Position numbers and translations under genes: made by a program
Notes under the pieces: model-generated
Seen by the model: only the letters and a program-made list of their open reading frames with translations
What the model was told of the DNA's origin: nothing
The model's database searches: none
Assembly (NCBI GenBank): GCA_036401755.1
Contig: DASWUD010000280.1
Location: forward strand, 1-30,587
Length of the DNA stretch: 30,587 nt
Source: DASWUD01 sp036401755
GTDB taxonomy: Bacteria; Pseudomonadota; Gammaproteobacteria; Thiohalomonadales; Thiohalomonadaceae
Direction of reading: 5' to 3'
Part shown: positions 16,079 to 23,674 of the stretch, piece after piece
How positions within the stretch are numbered: position 1 is the first letter of the stretch
How the letters are laid out: the number at the start of each line of letters is the position of its first letter

Positions 16079-16321
16079 TCAACGGGCGGCGAAATAGGCA
16101 TCCAATGTATTGGTGTCGATAAAGTAGTGAAACAGCTCTTTTCCATCGGGTCCGCAGACCACCGGCACGAGCGCCCCATAGCTCTGCTCCAGCACAGGAT
16201 CGCTATCCACATCGACCACCACCAACTCGAAGCCAAGGCGCGCCCGCTGCATCTCCAGGGCGCGCCACATCTCTTCACAAAGACTGCAGTAGCTGCGGAA
16301 ATAGAGGGTCAGCGTGGTCAT
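16079..16321 (-). CDS. Glutaredoxin-like protein (DUF836 family)
   Basis: An 80-residue thioredoxin-fold protein with a redox pair Cys12-S-L-Cys15 after the first strand (LTLYFRSYC) and a probable cis-proline, Pro53, in ALVPVV. This matches the small glutaredoxin-like/DUF836 family, thought to act as a thiol-disulfide reductant; the partner is unknown. ATG overlaps the mucD stop by four bases (ATGA), so translation is coupled to the periplasmic protease gene. It closes the sigma-E operon before the terminator at 15976-16005. Confidence 0.9.
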   Translation of the reverse strand: MTTLTLYFRSYCSLCEEMWRALEMQRARLGFELVVVDVDSDPVLEQSYGALVPVVCGPDGKELFHYFIDTNTLDAYFAAR

Positions 16322-17745
16322 TTACCCTCAGGTACGCGCAGCGCCAGGAAGATCGGTCCGTTGCGCCGCTGCACCAGCACCGGCACCGATTTACCGGCGG
16401 GCAGCCCCTCCACCAGCTTGCGTAGCTGGGCGACATTATCCACATCATTGCCGTTGATCTTGAGGATCACATCGCCACGACGAATTCCCGCCTCGGCCGC
16501 GGCCCCCTCTTCAATCTCCTGCACCAGCACGCCGTTGCGCTCGATCTCCAGAGCCTTACGCTGTTCGGCATTCAAATCTGCCACGGTCAGGCCGAGCCGA
16601 TCGGCTTTCCCCTTCTTCTCGGTGGTGCTGGCCTCGGCCAGTTTCTCTTCGGAGGGGAGTTCGGCCACCTTCACCTGCACCGTCTGGGTCTTCCCGTTGC
16701 GCAGGATCTTCAGCTTGACGGTGGATCCGATGGGGGCATGGCCTGCCAGCGGCGGCAGATCGGAGGAGCGGTTGATCGCCTTGCCGTCGAACTCGAGGAT
16801 CACATCCCCCGTCTTGAGACCCGCCTTGGCGGCCGGCGATTCATCAAGCACCTTCGATACCAGCGCACCTGAGGGGGTCTTCATGCCGAACGACTCGGCG
16901 AGATCGCGGGTGACATCCTGAATCAGCACACCGAGCCAGCCGCGCGCCACATACCCTTTGCTCTTGAGCTGTGCCACCACCTCCATTGCCACATCTATCG
17001 GAATGGCGAAGGAGAGCCCCATGAAGCCGCCGGTACGGCTGTAGATCTGTGAATTGATGCCAACCACTTCGCCATCCAGGTTGAACAGGGGGCCGCCCGA
17101 ATTGCCAGGATTGATCGCCACGTCGGTCTGGATGAAGGGGACATAGTTTTCGCTCGGTAGATTGCGCCCCAACGCACTCACCACTCCGACCGAAACGGAG
17201 TGATCGAAGCCGAACGGGGAGCCGATGGCCATCACCCATTCACCCACTTTGAGCTTTTCTGACTTGCCGATCTTCACCACCGGCAGGTTGCGCGCATCGA
17301 CCTTGAGCAGTGCGATATCGCTGCGCTTGTCGGAACCGATCAGTTTCGCTTTCAGTTCACGGCGGTCGGAGAGCAGCACCAGGATCTCCTCGGCATCCTC
17401 CACCACGTGGTTGTTGGTGAGGACGTAACCGTCGGTATCGATGATGAAACCCGACCCGAGCGATTGCGCCTCCTCAGGCCCCGGCCCTTCACCTTCATCA
17501 CCGAAGAAGTGGCGGAACAGATCGTCCCAAGGGGTGCCTTGCGGAAGGCCTGGCATATCCTTCTGCGCGAAGGGGGGGCGCTGTTTTGGTTTCTGGGTGG
17601 TGCTGATGTTGACCACGGCGGCGCTGTTCTGCTCGACCAGCACGGTGAAATCGGGTAATTCGCGCGCCTGCGCTACGGTGAGGAGAGTTAGCAGAATGAA
17701 TCCACTCAGCAGCTGATAGACAGGCACCAACACTTTCCTTTTCAT
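16318..17745 (-). CDS. mucD: Periplasmic serine protease MucD (DegP/DegQ family)
   Basis: A 475-residue HtrA-family protease and chaperone that degrades misfolded envelope proteins. Signal peptide about 1-28 (ending VAQA). The catalytic triad is His113 (TNNHVV), Asp143 (RSDIALLK) and Ser216 (GNSGGP). Two PDZ domains follow, at about 280-365 and 385-470, joined by a charged linker (EEKLAEASTTEKKGK). ATG 17745 has a GGAG ribosome binding site five bases upstream; a reading to 17781 would overlap rseC. As the fifth gene after rpoE it matches Pseudomonas mucD. Confidence 0.96.
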   Translation of the reverse strand: MKRKVLVPVYQLLSGFILLTLLTVAQARELPDFTVLVEQNSAAVVNISTTQKPKQRPPFAQKDMPGLPQGTPWDDLFRHFFGDEGEGPGPEEAQSLGSGFIIDTDGYVLTNNHVVEDAEEILVLLSDRRELKAKLIGSDKRSDIALLKVDARNLPVVKIGKSEKLKVGEWVMAIGSPFGFDHSVSVGVVSALGRNLPSENYVPFIQTDVAINPGNSGGPLFNLDGEVVGINSQIYSRTGGFMGLSFAIPIDVAMEVVAQLKSKGYVARGWLGVLIQDVTRDLAESFGMKTPSGALVSKVLDESPAAKAGLKTGDVILEFDGKAINRSSDLPPLAGHAPIGSTVKLKILRNGKTQTVQVKVAELPSEEKLAEASTTEKKGKADRLGLTVADLNAEQRKALEIERNGVLVQEIEEGAAAEAGIRRGDVILKINGNDVDNVAQLRKLVEGLPAGKSVPVLVQRRNGPIFLALRVPEGK

Positions 17746-17765
17746 AACGACTCCAGCAGTTGAAA

Positions 17766-18257
17766 TCAATGGCTCCGCCATGTCACCGGAATGGCCTGCA
17801 GCCGGCCCTCATCAGCACGGCGCAATATCACCGCCATGAAACGGTGATCGCTGGCCATGCGACGGCCAAAACGGCGCACCCAGAGGAACCCGGCCGTCAA
17901 ACCGGCAAACGCGGCGGGTAACGAGAGATATTCCGAAGCAACATCCAGCGCCAGCGATGGGGCCATGGCCTCACCTATCAAGCCTCCGCCTATCATCGTC
18001 AGGAGCGGCACCATGTAGACAGCCAGTGAGCCACGCAGCAAAGCGCCCTCTTCGAGGCCGAGGACCACCTGCTCACCGACCCGTGCATCGATCGGGTTGA
18101 GGACCTTCATCGCCTGGCTGCGGGCGGCAAACAGTTCGCTGAGTGCGCCGGTACCGCAGCCCTTGGTGGAGCAGCTGCCACAACTGCTGCGGCGTTGCGT
18201 CACCACCTGGGCATAGGGTGGCTCGACCGCTGTCACTTCGCCGCGCTCTTCAATCAC
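17766..18257 (-). CDS. rseC: SoxR-reducing system / sigma-E factor regulatory protein RseC (MucC)
   Basis: A 163-residue inner-membrane protein. The N-terminal cytoplasmic part carries a cysteine cluster CGSCSTKGC (26, 29, 34) that in RseC/RsxC-linked proteins is thought to bind redox cofactors. Two membrane segments lie at about 76-95 and 112-128 and a basic tail follows. In E. coli RseC modulates sigma-E weakly and takes part in reducing SoxR. The start is GTG at 18257, overlapping the rseB stop (GTGA). Position between rseB and mucD matches mucC. Confidence 0.93.
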   Translation of the reverse strand: MIEERGEVTAVEPPYAQVVTQRRSSCGSCSTKGCGTGALSELFAARSQAMKVLNPIDARVGEQVVLGLEEGALLRGSLAVYMVPLLTMIGGGLIGEAMAPSLALDVASEYLSLPAAFAGLTAGFLWVRRFGRRMASDHRFMAVILRRADEGRLQAIPVTWRSH

Positions 18258-19240
18258 GGTTTCTGCTCCTCTGCACGGGGGCGCATCGCTCCGGCAATGC
18301 GCTCCACGGTAACAGCGGGCACCTCGCCCACCACCACGATGCGTGATTGTCCGGTAAGTCGTGCAAAGGCGTTGACAGCCCCCATACGCGAGTGGCCGAT
18401 AAATTGCTGCTCACCCCCGCCCGGCGGTTCGATAAATACCGAAACCGAGGCCAGGCCATCTCTGAAGACATGGTGTTCCACCAGTCCCGACTTGCCCGGC
18501 ATGGTGAGATGGCGCATCAGCTCCAGCGAAAATCCTGGTGGCAGCGACTCCGCTTCCCAGTGTGCCGCCTCCGGATTCGATGGTTGTGATTCGCTGGCGC
18601 CTAGGCTGAGCACGACAAAGTCCTTGGCGGAATTCTCCGGAACCAGACTTTTGCTTGGAATAGTGTCGAGAATCTGGATAGAGGTGAACATCATCTTTTC
18701 GACGACGTGCCCCCGATCATCGATCAAATCGGTGCGCAGCAGCACACCGGTCGCGTCATCGATCCAGTAGCCGCGGCCATAACGGTAGTTATCGCGCGGT
18801 ATCACTGCCACATGGACCGTATCGCGCCCGGCAACGCGGTCATGCCCCTCCAAGGCTAATTGGTAGATATTGCTGATCTGCTCCACTTGGGGTGGCTTGA
18901 ACATCGGCACCTGGTTGTTATGTCCACCCCGCTCCACCTGGAGAGTGCGATCATCGGGCAGGAAACATCTGACTTCATCGTTGTCACGGACCACTTCATG
19001 CGGTCTGCCACTCAGGGTGATCAGCCGCTCATGCTCTCCCTTGGCGTCGACACCATGGACAATACGAACGCTCTGCACATGCCCGCTGTGGAGGTAGACA
19101 AAGGAACCTTCATAGTTAAGGGAGTGAGCGGCTTGCGACATCCGCTCCAGCTGTTGCAGCGCCTCATTCTCGGCAGAGAGGGCGGGTAGTGCCAGGAAGA
19201 GTGACGCCATGGCCACTCCGCCACGGAACAACGGCATCAT
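18254..19240 (-). CDS. rseB: Periplasmic sigma-E regulator RseB (MucB)
   Basis: A 328-residue periplasmic protein that binds the anti-sigma factor RseA and shields it from proteolysis until envelope stress or lipid signals release it. A signal peptide (about 1-23, ending PALSA) is followed by the large LolA-like domain (YEGSFVYLHSGHVQSVRIVH, then RYGRGYWID) and a smaller C-terminal domain (about 215-320). ATG 19240 is chosen: it is seven bases after the rseA stop, with AGGAG at 19251-19255. ATG 19264 in the same frame, overlapping rseA, is the alternative. Confidence 0.95.
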   Translation of the reverse strand: MMPLFRGGVAMASLFLALPALSAENEALQQLERMSQAAHSLNYEGSFVYLHSGHVQSVRIVHGVDAKGEHERLITLSGRPHEVVRDNDEVRCFLPDDRTLQVERGGHNNQVPMFKPPQVEQISNIYQLALEGHDRVAGRDTVHVAVIPRDNYRYGRGYWIDDATGVLLRTDLIDDRGHVVEKMMFTSIQILDTIPSKSLVPENSAKDFVVLSLGASESQPSNPEAAHWEAESLPPGFSLELMRHLTMPGKSGLVEHHVFRDGLASVSVFIEPPGGGEQQFIGHSRMGAVNAFARLTGQSRIVVVGEVPAVTVERIAGAMRPRAEEQKP

Positions 19241-19247
19241 GTGCCGG

Positions 19248-19889
19248 TTACTCCTGCGACTCATGACTCACCAGTCGCGCATAGGGCAGCACACCATACA
19301 TGCCGGTGCTTCCCGAATATTCATTGTGGTTGACCACATAGGAGTCGAGATTGCGGATCCAGACCTGCTCGGCGAGCTGTTGCCCCTGTGCCGGCCGACT
19401 CTCCACCTGCTGTCCCTCCGCCAGTTGTGCTACCACTGGCGCTGGCTGTCCGTTTGCCGGGGATTCCAATGCCACCAGCTCAACGCGGGAACCCTCCGGT
19501 GTCGCGATACTCGCCACAGAGGGCATTGCCGTCTCAGGGAAATCCCGGTTCACCCACTGGGCGCCAAGAATGGCCACAGCGGTTACCGAAGCGGCCATCG
19601 CCACGCTGGCGGCCTGTTTGACCATGCGACGGGTGGGCATCGCGCGCTGCCAAAGGGGAGCGAAGATCACCGGCTCCTGCTCGAGGGCGGCACTGACACG
19701 CCGGGAGATGTCGAGCTGGACGTTGCGCGTCAAATTGTTGTGCAGGGCATCGCTGATGAGGTGATAGCGGGCCCAGCGGGCACGCAGGGCATCACCCTCG
19801 CGCATGCGCGCCAGCAGGGCGTCGAGCTGATGGGAATCGAGTTCACCATCGGCCAGCGCCGATACTCTCTCTTCCTGTTCATTGGCCAT
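19248..19889 (-). CDS. rseA: Anti-sigma-E factor RseA (MucA)
   Basis: A 213-residue inner-membrane anti-sigma factor that holds RpoE at the membrane until cleaved by DegS/AlgW and RseP. Residues 5-80 are the sigma-binding RseA_N domain (RVSALADGELDSHQLDALL, ARWARYHLISDAL). One membrane segment lies at about 91-113; the periplasmic tail runs to 213 and contains a Gln/Pro-rich stretch (PAPVVAQLAEGQQVESRPAQ). ATG 19889 has GAGGA seven bases upstream; a GTG at 19925 is less likely. It lies 40 bases after rpoE. Confidence 0.95.
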   Translation of the reverse strand: MANEQEERVSALADGELDSHQLDALLARMREGDALRARWARYHLISDALHNNLTRNVQLDISRRVSAALEQEPVIFAPLWQRAMPTRRMVKQAASVAMAASVTAVAILGAQWVNRDFPETAMPSVASIATPEGSRVELVALESPANGQPAPVVAQLAEGQQVESRPAQGQQLAEQVWIRNLDSYVVNHNEYSGSTGMYGVLPYARLVSHESQE

Positions 19890-19929
19890 CGTGGTTTCCT
19901 CTGCCGTGCTGCAATTGTCGTTCACTGTT

Positions 19930-20511
19930 TCAAGGACCGATCAACGGTTTCAACTTGCTATCGATCGCCTCACGTGCCCGGAAGATGCGCGAACGCACCG
20001 TGCCGACCGGGCAGGACATCGCTTCCGCGATCTCCTCATAACTCAGCCCCTCCAGCTCCCGCAGGGTGATGGCGGTGCGCAGCTCCTCGGGAAGCGCCTC
20101 GATCGCTGCGAGGATCACCCGCTCGATCTCGTCGGTCAGCGCCAGCCCCTCGGGGGTATCCACGTCACTCAGGGCGGCCGCCCCCTCCTCCGTGATCAGG
20201 GCATCCTCCAACTCCACATCACTGCCGGGCGGACGGCGCCCCTGCGCCATCAGGTGGTTCTTGGAGGTGTTGATCGCGATGCGGTAGAGCCAGGTGTAGA
20301 AGGCACTCTCGCCGCGAAAGTTGGCCAAGGCGCGATAAGCCTTGATGAAGGCCTCCTGTGCCACATCCTGCACTTCGTCCGGGTCACGGATATAGCGGGA
20401 TATCAACTTGGCGATTTTATGCTGATACTTGAGCACCAGCAGATCAAAGGCCCGTTTGTCGCCCTTCTGAACCCGCCGCACCAGCTCCTGGTCGGTCTCC
20501 TGCTCGCTCAC
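19930..20511 (-). CDS. rpoE: RNA polymerase sigma factor RpoE (AlgU)
   Basis: A 193-residue ECF sigma factor directing the envelope-stress regulon. Region 2 is seen as AFDLLVLKYQHKIAKLISRYI and DVAQEAFIKAYRAL; region 4 as LPEELRTAITLRELEGLSYEEIAE with the helix-turn-helix CPVGTVRSRIFRAREAI. The start is GTG at 20511 with GGAG nine bases upstream. It heads the rseA-rseB-rseC-mucD operon and is divergent from nadB, as in Pseudomonas. A sigma-E-type promoter precedes it, consistent with autoregulation. Confidence 0.98.
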   Translation of the reverse strand: MSEQETDQELVRRVQKGDKRAFDLLVLKYQHKIAKLISRYIRDPDEVQDVAQEAFIKAYRALANFRGESAFYTWLYRIAINTSKNHLMAQGRRPPGSDVELEDALITEEGAAALSDVDTPEGLALTDEIERVILAAIEALPEELRTAITLRELEGLSYEEIAEAMSCPVGTVRSRIFRAREAIDSKLKPLIGP

Positions 20512-20559
20512 GCCTGATCACTCCATGCCTGAGACGCAAACCGGCGCGTGTTCACTGGG

Positions 20560-20586
20560 TAAGACACTGGCCATGGACGAGAGTTC
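20560..20586 (-). promoter_or_regulatory. Probable sigma-E-dependent promoter of rpoE
   Basis: On the minus strand GAACTC (20586-20581) and TCTTA (20564-20560) are 16 bases apart, near the sigma-E consensus GAACTT-N16-TCtgA. Initiation near 20553 would leave a leader of about 42 bases before the rpoE GTG. This fits the autoregulation known for the family. Confidence 0.5.
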
Positions 20587-20715
20587 GCAAAAAGGGAGGA
20601 AGTTTGAGTATATTGTCCATAGAGGATTACGCATGATGCGATTATATCCGTAGCATGGCCGCAAACACCAATCCCGCGCGGCCTGTCGGCTCGTGGCGTA
20701 CAAAGAGAAAACCAA

Positions 20716-22368
20716 TTGAAGCGCAACCTCACCAGCCAGCCCCACCACACCACCGATATCCTGGTCATCGGCTCCGGTGCCGCCGGCCTCACCTTCGCCC
20801 TGCAGGCCGCCAGTTACGCCAAGGTAACGGTACTCGCCAAGGGCCCTCTCACCGAGGGCAATACCCTCTATGCCCAAGGGGGGGTTGCCGCGGTACTCGA
20901 CGATACCGAGGATTCCATCGAATCCCACATCGAGGACACGTTGGTGGCCGGTGCCGGGCTATGCGACCCGGACGTAGTGCGCTTCACCGCCGAGCATGGA
21001 CGCGAGGCGATCCAGTGGCTCATTGACATCGGCGTCCCCTTTACCAACCAGACACATGCCGACGGCTCCAGCGCCCCCCACCTTACCCGCGAGGGGGGCC
21101 ACAGCCACCGCCGCATCATCCACGCCGCCGATGCCACCGGCCGCGCCATCGAAACCAGTCTGGTCGACCTGGCCGAAGCCCATCCCAATATCGAACTGTT
21201 CGAGAACTATCTGGCTGTAGACCTCATCACCAAACGCAAGCAAGGAGGGGCCGACAACCGTGTGCTCGGCGCCTACGTCTTCAACCGCACCCTGGATCGG
21301 GTCGAGGTGTTCGGCGCCCGCTTCGTGGTGCTCGCCAGCGGCGGCGCCAGCAAGGTCTACCTCTACACCACCAATCCCGACCTCGCCACCGGCGACGGCA
21401 TCGCCATGGCGTGGCGCGCCGGCTGTCGGATCGCCAACATGGAGTTCAACCAGTTCCACCCCACCTGCCTCTACCACCCCAAGGCCAAGGGCTTCCTGAT
21501 CAGTGAGGCGGTGCGCGGCGAAGGGGGCTACCTGCGCCTGCCCGACGGCGATCGCTTCATGGCACGATTCGATGCGCGCATGGAGCTGGCCCCGCGCGAC
21601 ATCGTCGCGCGCGCCATCGACCACGAGATGAAGCGGCTCGGCCTCGACTGCGTCTACCTGGACATCAGCCACAAGCCAGCAGACTTCATCCAACAGCACT
21701 TCCCCACCATCTACAATCAATGCCTGCGCTTTGGCCTGGACATGACCAGGGAGTCGCTGCCGGTGGTCCCCGCTGCCCACTACACCTGCGGTGGGGTGAT
21801 GACCGATACGCGCGGCCGCACCGACCTCGACGGCCTCTACGCCGTCGGCGAAGTGACCTGTACCGGCCTGCACGGCGCCAACCGCCTGGCCAGCAACTCG
21901 CTGCTGGAGTGCCTGGTGTTCGGCCGCTCCGCCTCCGAGGACATTCGCACCAGTATTAAATCTACCGAGCTGCCCGGCCCGCTCCCTGCCTGGGACGAAA
22001 GCCGTGTCACCGACTCCGACGAAGAGGTGGTGGTCTCCCACAACTGGGATGAACTGCGCCGCTTCATGTGGGACTACGTCGGCATCGTGCGCACCGACAA
22101 GCGGCTGCAGCGCGCCAAGCACCGCGTCGACCTGCTCAGCCGCGAGATCGACGAGTACTATGGCAACTTCCGCGTCACCAACGACCTACTGGAGCTGCGC
22201 AACTTGGTGCAGGTCGCCGACCTCATCATCCAGTCCGCCCTGCTGCGCAAAGAGAGCCGCGGCCTCCACTACACCCGCGACTACCCCGCACCCGACAACA
22301 GCAAACCGCCGCAGAATACTGTGCTGACGCCGTCAAACTACGTCGCCGCGAAATCAGAAAAAAAGTAG
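20716..22368 (+). CDS. nadB: L-aspartate oxidase
   Basis: A 550-residue FAD enzyme oxidising L-aspartate to iminoaspartate, the first step of NAD synthesis with NadA. The FAD-binding GSGAAG is at 19-24. Catalytic-domain signatures include EGNTLYAQGGVAAVL, HTREGGHSHRR-like LTREGGHSHRRIIHA, and CGGVMTD followed by GLYAVGEV and GANRLASNSLLE. A helical C-terminal domain ends at about residue 520. The apparent start is TTG, since no in-frame ATG or GTG fits nearby and the N-terminus aligns from here. It is divergent from rpoE with a 204-base gap, as in Pseudomonas. Confidence 0.97.
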   Translation: MKRNLTSQPHHTTDILVIGSGAAGLTFALQAASYAKVTVLAKGPLTEGNTLYAQGGVAAVLDDTEDSIESHIEDTLVAGAGLCDPDVVRFTAEHGREAIQWLIDIGVPFTNQTHADGSSAPHLTREGGHSHRRIIHAADATGRAIETSLVDLAEAHPNIELFENYLAVDLITKRKQGGADNRVLGAYVFNRTLDRVEVFGARFVVLASGGASKVYLYTTNPDLATGDGIAMAWRAGCRIANMEFNQFHPTCLYHPKAKGFLISEAVRGEGGYLRLPDGDRFMARFDARMELAPRDIVARAIDHEMKRLGLDCVYLDISHKPADFIQQHFPTIYNQCLRFGLDMTRESLPVVPAAHYTCGGVMTDTRGRTDLDGLYAVGEVTCTGLHGANRLASNSLLECLVFGRSASEDIRTSIKSTELPGPLPAWDESRVTDSDEEVVVSHNWDELRRFMWDYVGIVRTDKRLQRAKHRVDLLSREIDEYYGNFRVTNDLLELRNLVQVADLIIQSALLRKESRGLHYTRDYPAPDNSKPPQNTVLTPSNYVAAKSEKK

Positions 22369-22622
22369 CACGAGGGCGCCCTCAAACGGTGCGCCACTCC
22401 CCCGTGCTGAGCTGTCTGGGTAATCTCACTCATGTGTGATTGAGGGGGAAACTTCATACCAGAGACCACCCTTCGGGCATTTGTGGTGAAGGCCGCCTGA
22501 GATCAGCACGTGCATGGTCTTGTCTGCTGAGGCTCCCTGAGACTGGAACCGAGGGAAAAAATTGGATTAGGAGCGTACGCACGACACGGCGGTATTGCAT
22601 CATTCGTCGTGCACAGGGTGAG
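22369..22622. other. Intergenic stretch between nadB and tRNA-Leu, no gene seen
   Basis: No credible coding frame on either strand. Potential hairpins include the 12-bp palindrome GAGGGCGCCCTC at 22372-22383 just after nadB, a TCAGCA/TGCTGA pair (22503-22508, 22525-22530) and GCACGAC/GTCGTGC (22579-22585, 22606-22612). None is followed by a clear T tract. A structured RNA is possible but no known family was recognised. Confidence 0.4.
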
Positions 22623-22711
22623 TGGTGCCCGGGACCGGAATCGAACCGGTACGGCCGTTGCCAGCCGAGGGATTTTAAGTCCCTTGCGTCTACCAATTTC
22701 GCCACCCGGGC
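22623..22711 (-). tRNA. leuZ: tRNA-Leu (anticodon UAA)
   Basis: An 89-base gene including the encoded CCA. The acceptor stem is GCCCGGG/CCCGGGC, the anticodon loop CTTAAAA lies on a GGGA/TCCC stem giving UAA, and there is a long variable arm typical of Leu. The T arm has GGTTCGATTCC. Third of the Gly-Cys-Leu set found in E. coli as glyW-cysT-leuZ. Confidence 0.96.
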
Positions 22712-22771
22712 AGGTGAGGCCGATCTTAACATGCGAGGTTTATGCACCTCACATTTGCTTGGATGGTCATC

Positions 22772-22806
22772 AAAAAAAAAGCGCTCATGGTGACATGGGC
22801 GCTTTT
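22772..22806 (-). terminator. Terminator-like hairpin between tRNA-Cys and tRNA-Leu
   Basis: On the minus strand AAAAGCGCCCATG, loop TCAC, CATGAGCGC is followed by nine T (22780-22772). The stem has one C/A mismatch. It begins six bases after the tRNA-Cys CCA end, so it would end the Gly-Cys transcript and reduce read-through into tRNA-Leu. Confidence 0.8.
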
Positions 22807-22811
22807 GGGTT

Positions 22812-22885
22812 TGGAGGCCGAGGCCGGAGTCGAACCGGCCTAGATGGATTTGCAATCCACTGCATAACCGCTTTGCTACCCGGCC
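22812..22885 (-). tRNA. cysT: tRNA-Cys (anticodon GCA)
   Basis: A 74-base gene with encoded CCA and discriminator U73. The anticodon stem-loop reads GTGGATTGCAAATCCAT, giving GCA; the T arm contains GGTTCGACTCC. The acceptor stem GGCCGGG pairs with CTCGGCC with one G-U. It lies between two terminator-like hairpins. Confidence 0.97.
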
Positions 22886-22915
22886 AATCGGGTTATCCGG
22901 GGTTGGTGCCCAGAT

Positions 22916-22946
22916 AAAAAAACCCCGGTGTTGCTTCCGAGGTTTT
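22916..22946 (-). terminator. Terminator-like hairpin between tRNA-Gly and tRNA-Cys
   Basis: On the minus strand AAAACCTCGG, loop AAGCAACA and CCGGGGTTTT is followed by further T to position 22916. It starts six bases after the tRNA-Gly CCA end. Its 3' arm can also pair with AACCCCGG at 22904-22897, giving an alternative structure. Confidence 0.78.
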
Positions 22947-22952
22947 GTAATT

Positions 22953-23028
<76 letters not shown>

Positions 23029-23044
23029 TTCACGAGAAGCGCAT

Positions 23045-23072
23045 ATTCTATTCAGCGCGCTTTGGATGTCAA
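23045..23072 (-). promoter_or_regulatory. Sigma70 promoter of the tRNA-Gly cluster
   Basis: On the minus strand a perfect TTGACA (23072-23067) and TAGAAT (23050-23045) are 16 bases apart. Transcription would begin about ten bases before the mature tRNA 5' end. The -35 box lies just after the pgsA stop. Confidence 0.75.
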
Positions 23073-23077
23073 GCATT

Positions 23078-23665
23078 TCATCCGATTTTGCTGCGCTCGT
23101 TTTTGGTCAGAAACGGCAGTGCCGCCTTGAGGTACAACACCATCGACCAGAGCGTCAGCGCGGCGGCAATATACAGCATAATGATACCGATGGAAACAGT
23201 CGGCACTGTTCCGATCGGCATTTGATAGATTAATAGTAGCAAGGCGATCATCTGCGCGTTGGTCTTGACCTTGCCCATCATGCTCACTGCCACCTTTGCC
23301 CGTGCTCCGAGTTCGGCCATATGTTCGCGCAGCGCAGATACCGCAATTTCACGACCGATGATCACGGCAGCCGGCAAGGCCAACCAGACCCCCGACCAGT
23401 GGGTGGGGTTGGTGTCGACGATGAGTACCAATGCGGTAGCCACCATCAGTTTGTCGGCAACCGGGTCGAGAAATGCTCCGAAGGCTGAGGTCTCACCAAG
23501 ACGGCGCGCCAGATAACCGTCGAGCCAGTCGGTGACCGCTGCCAATGCAAAGACCACGGCAGCCGCCAGGTAGCTCCACGTGTAGGGCAGGTAGTAGAGC
23601 AGCACAAAGACCGGGATCAGGGCGATGCGCAGGAGCGTCAGAATGTTGGGGGCGTTCATCGTCAC
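23078..23665 (-). CDS. pgsA: CDP-diacylglycerol-glycerol-3-phosphate 3-phosphatidyltransferase
   Basis: A 195-residue inner-membrane enzyme making phosphatidylglycerol phosphate, the committed step to phosphatidylglycerol and cardiolipin. The CDP-alcohol phosphotransferase motif is present as DWLDGYLARR followed by GAFLDPVADK, with all four aspartates. Several membrane segments are seen. The GTG at 23665 is preferred over ATG 23659: the N-terminus then aligns with E. coli PgsA without a gap and the AGGTAG over the uvrC stop lies nine bases upstream. Confidence 0.96.
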   Translation of the reverse strand: MTMNAPNILTLLRIALIPVFVLLYYLPYTWSYLAAAVVFALAAVTDWLDGYLARRLGETSAFGAFLDPVADKLMVATALVLIVDTNPTHWSGVWLALPAAVIIGREIAVSALREHMAELGARAKVAVSMMGKVKTNAQMIALLLLIYQMPIGTVPTVSIGIIMLYIAAALTLWSMVLYLKAALPFLTKNERSKIG

Positions 23666-23674
23666 GGTGTTGTT

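Noticed and set aside
20959..22122. 387-residue open frame antisense to nadB
   Set aside because: It lies wholly inside a clearly recognised gene, has low-complexity composition and no ribosome binding site.
22400..22600. 6S RNA, SRP RNA or RNase P RNA in the nadB-tRNA spacer
   Set aside because: I could not find their conserved core motifs, and the usual neighbour of 6S RNA (ygfA) is absent.
22609..22917. Short frames over the tRNA-Leu and tRNA-Cys genes
   Set aside because: They cover the tRNAs on the wrong strand and contain the familiar tRNA-derived peptide strings.
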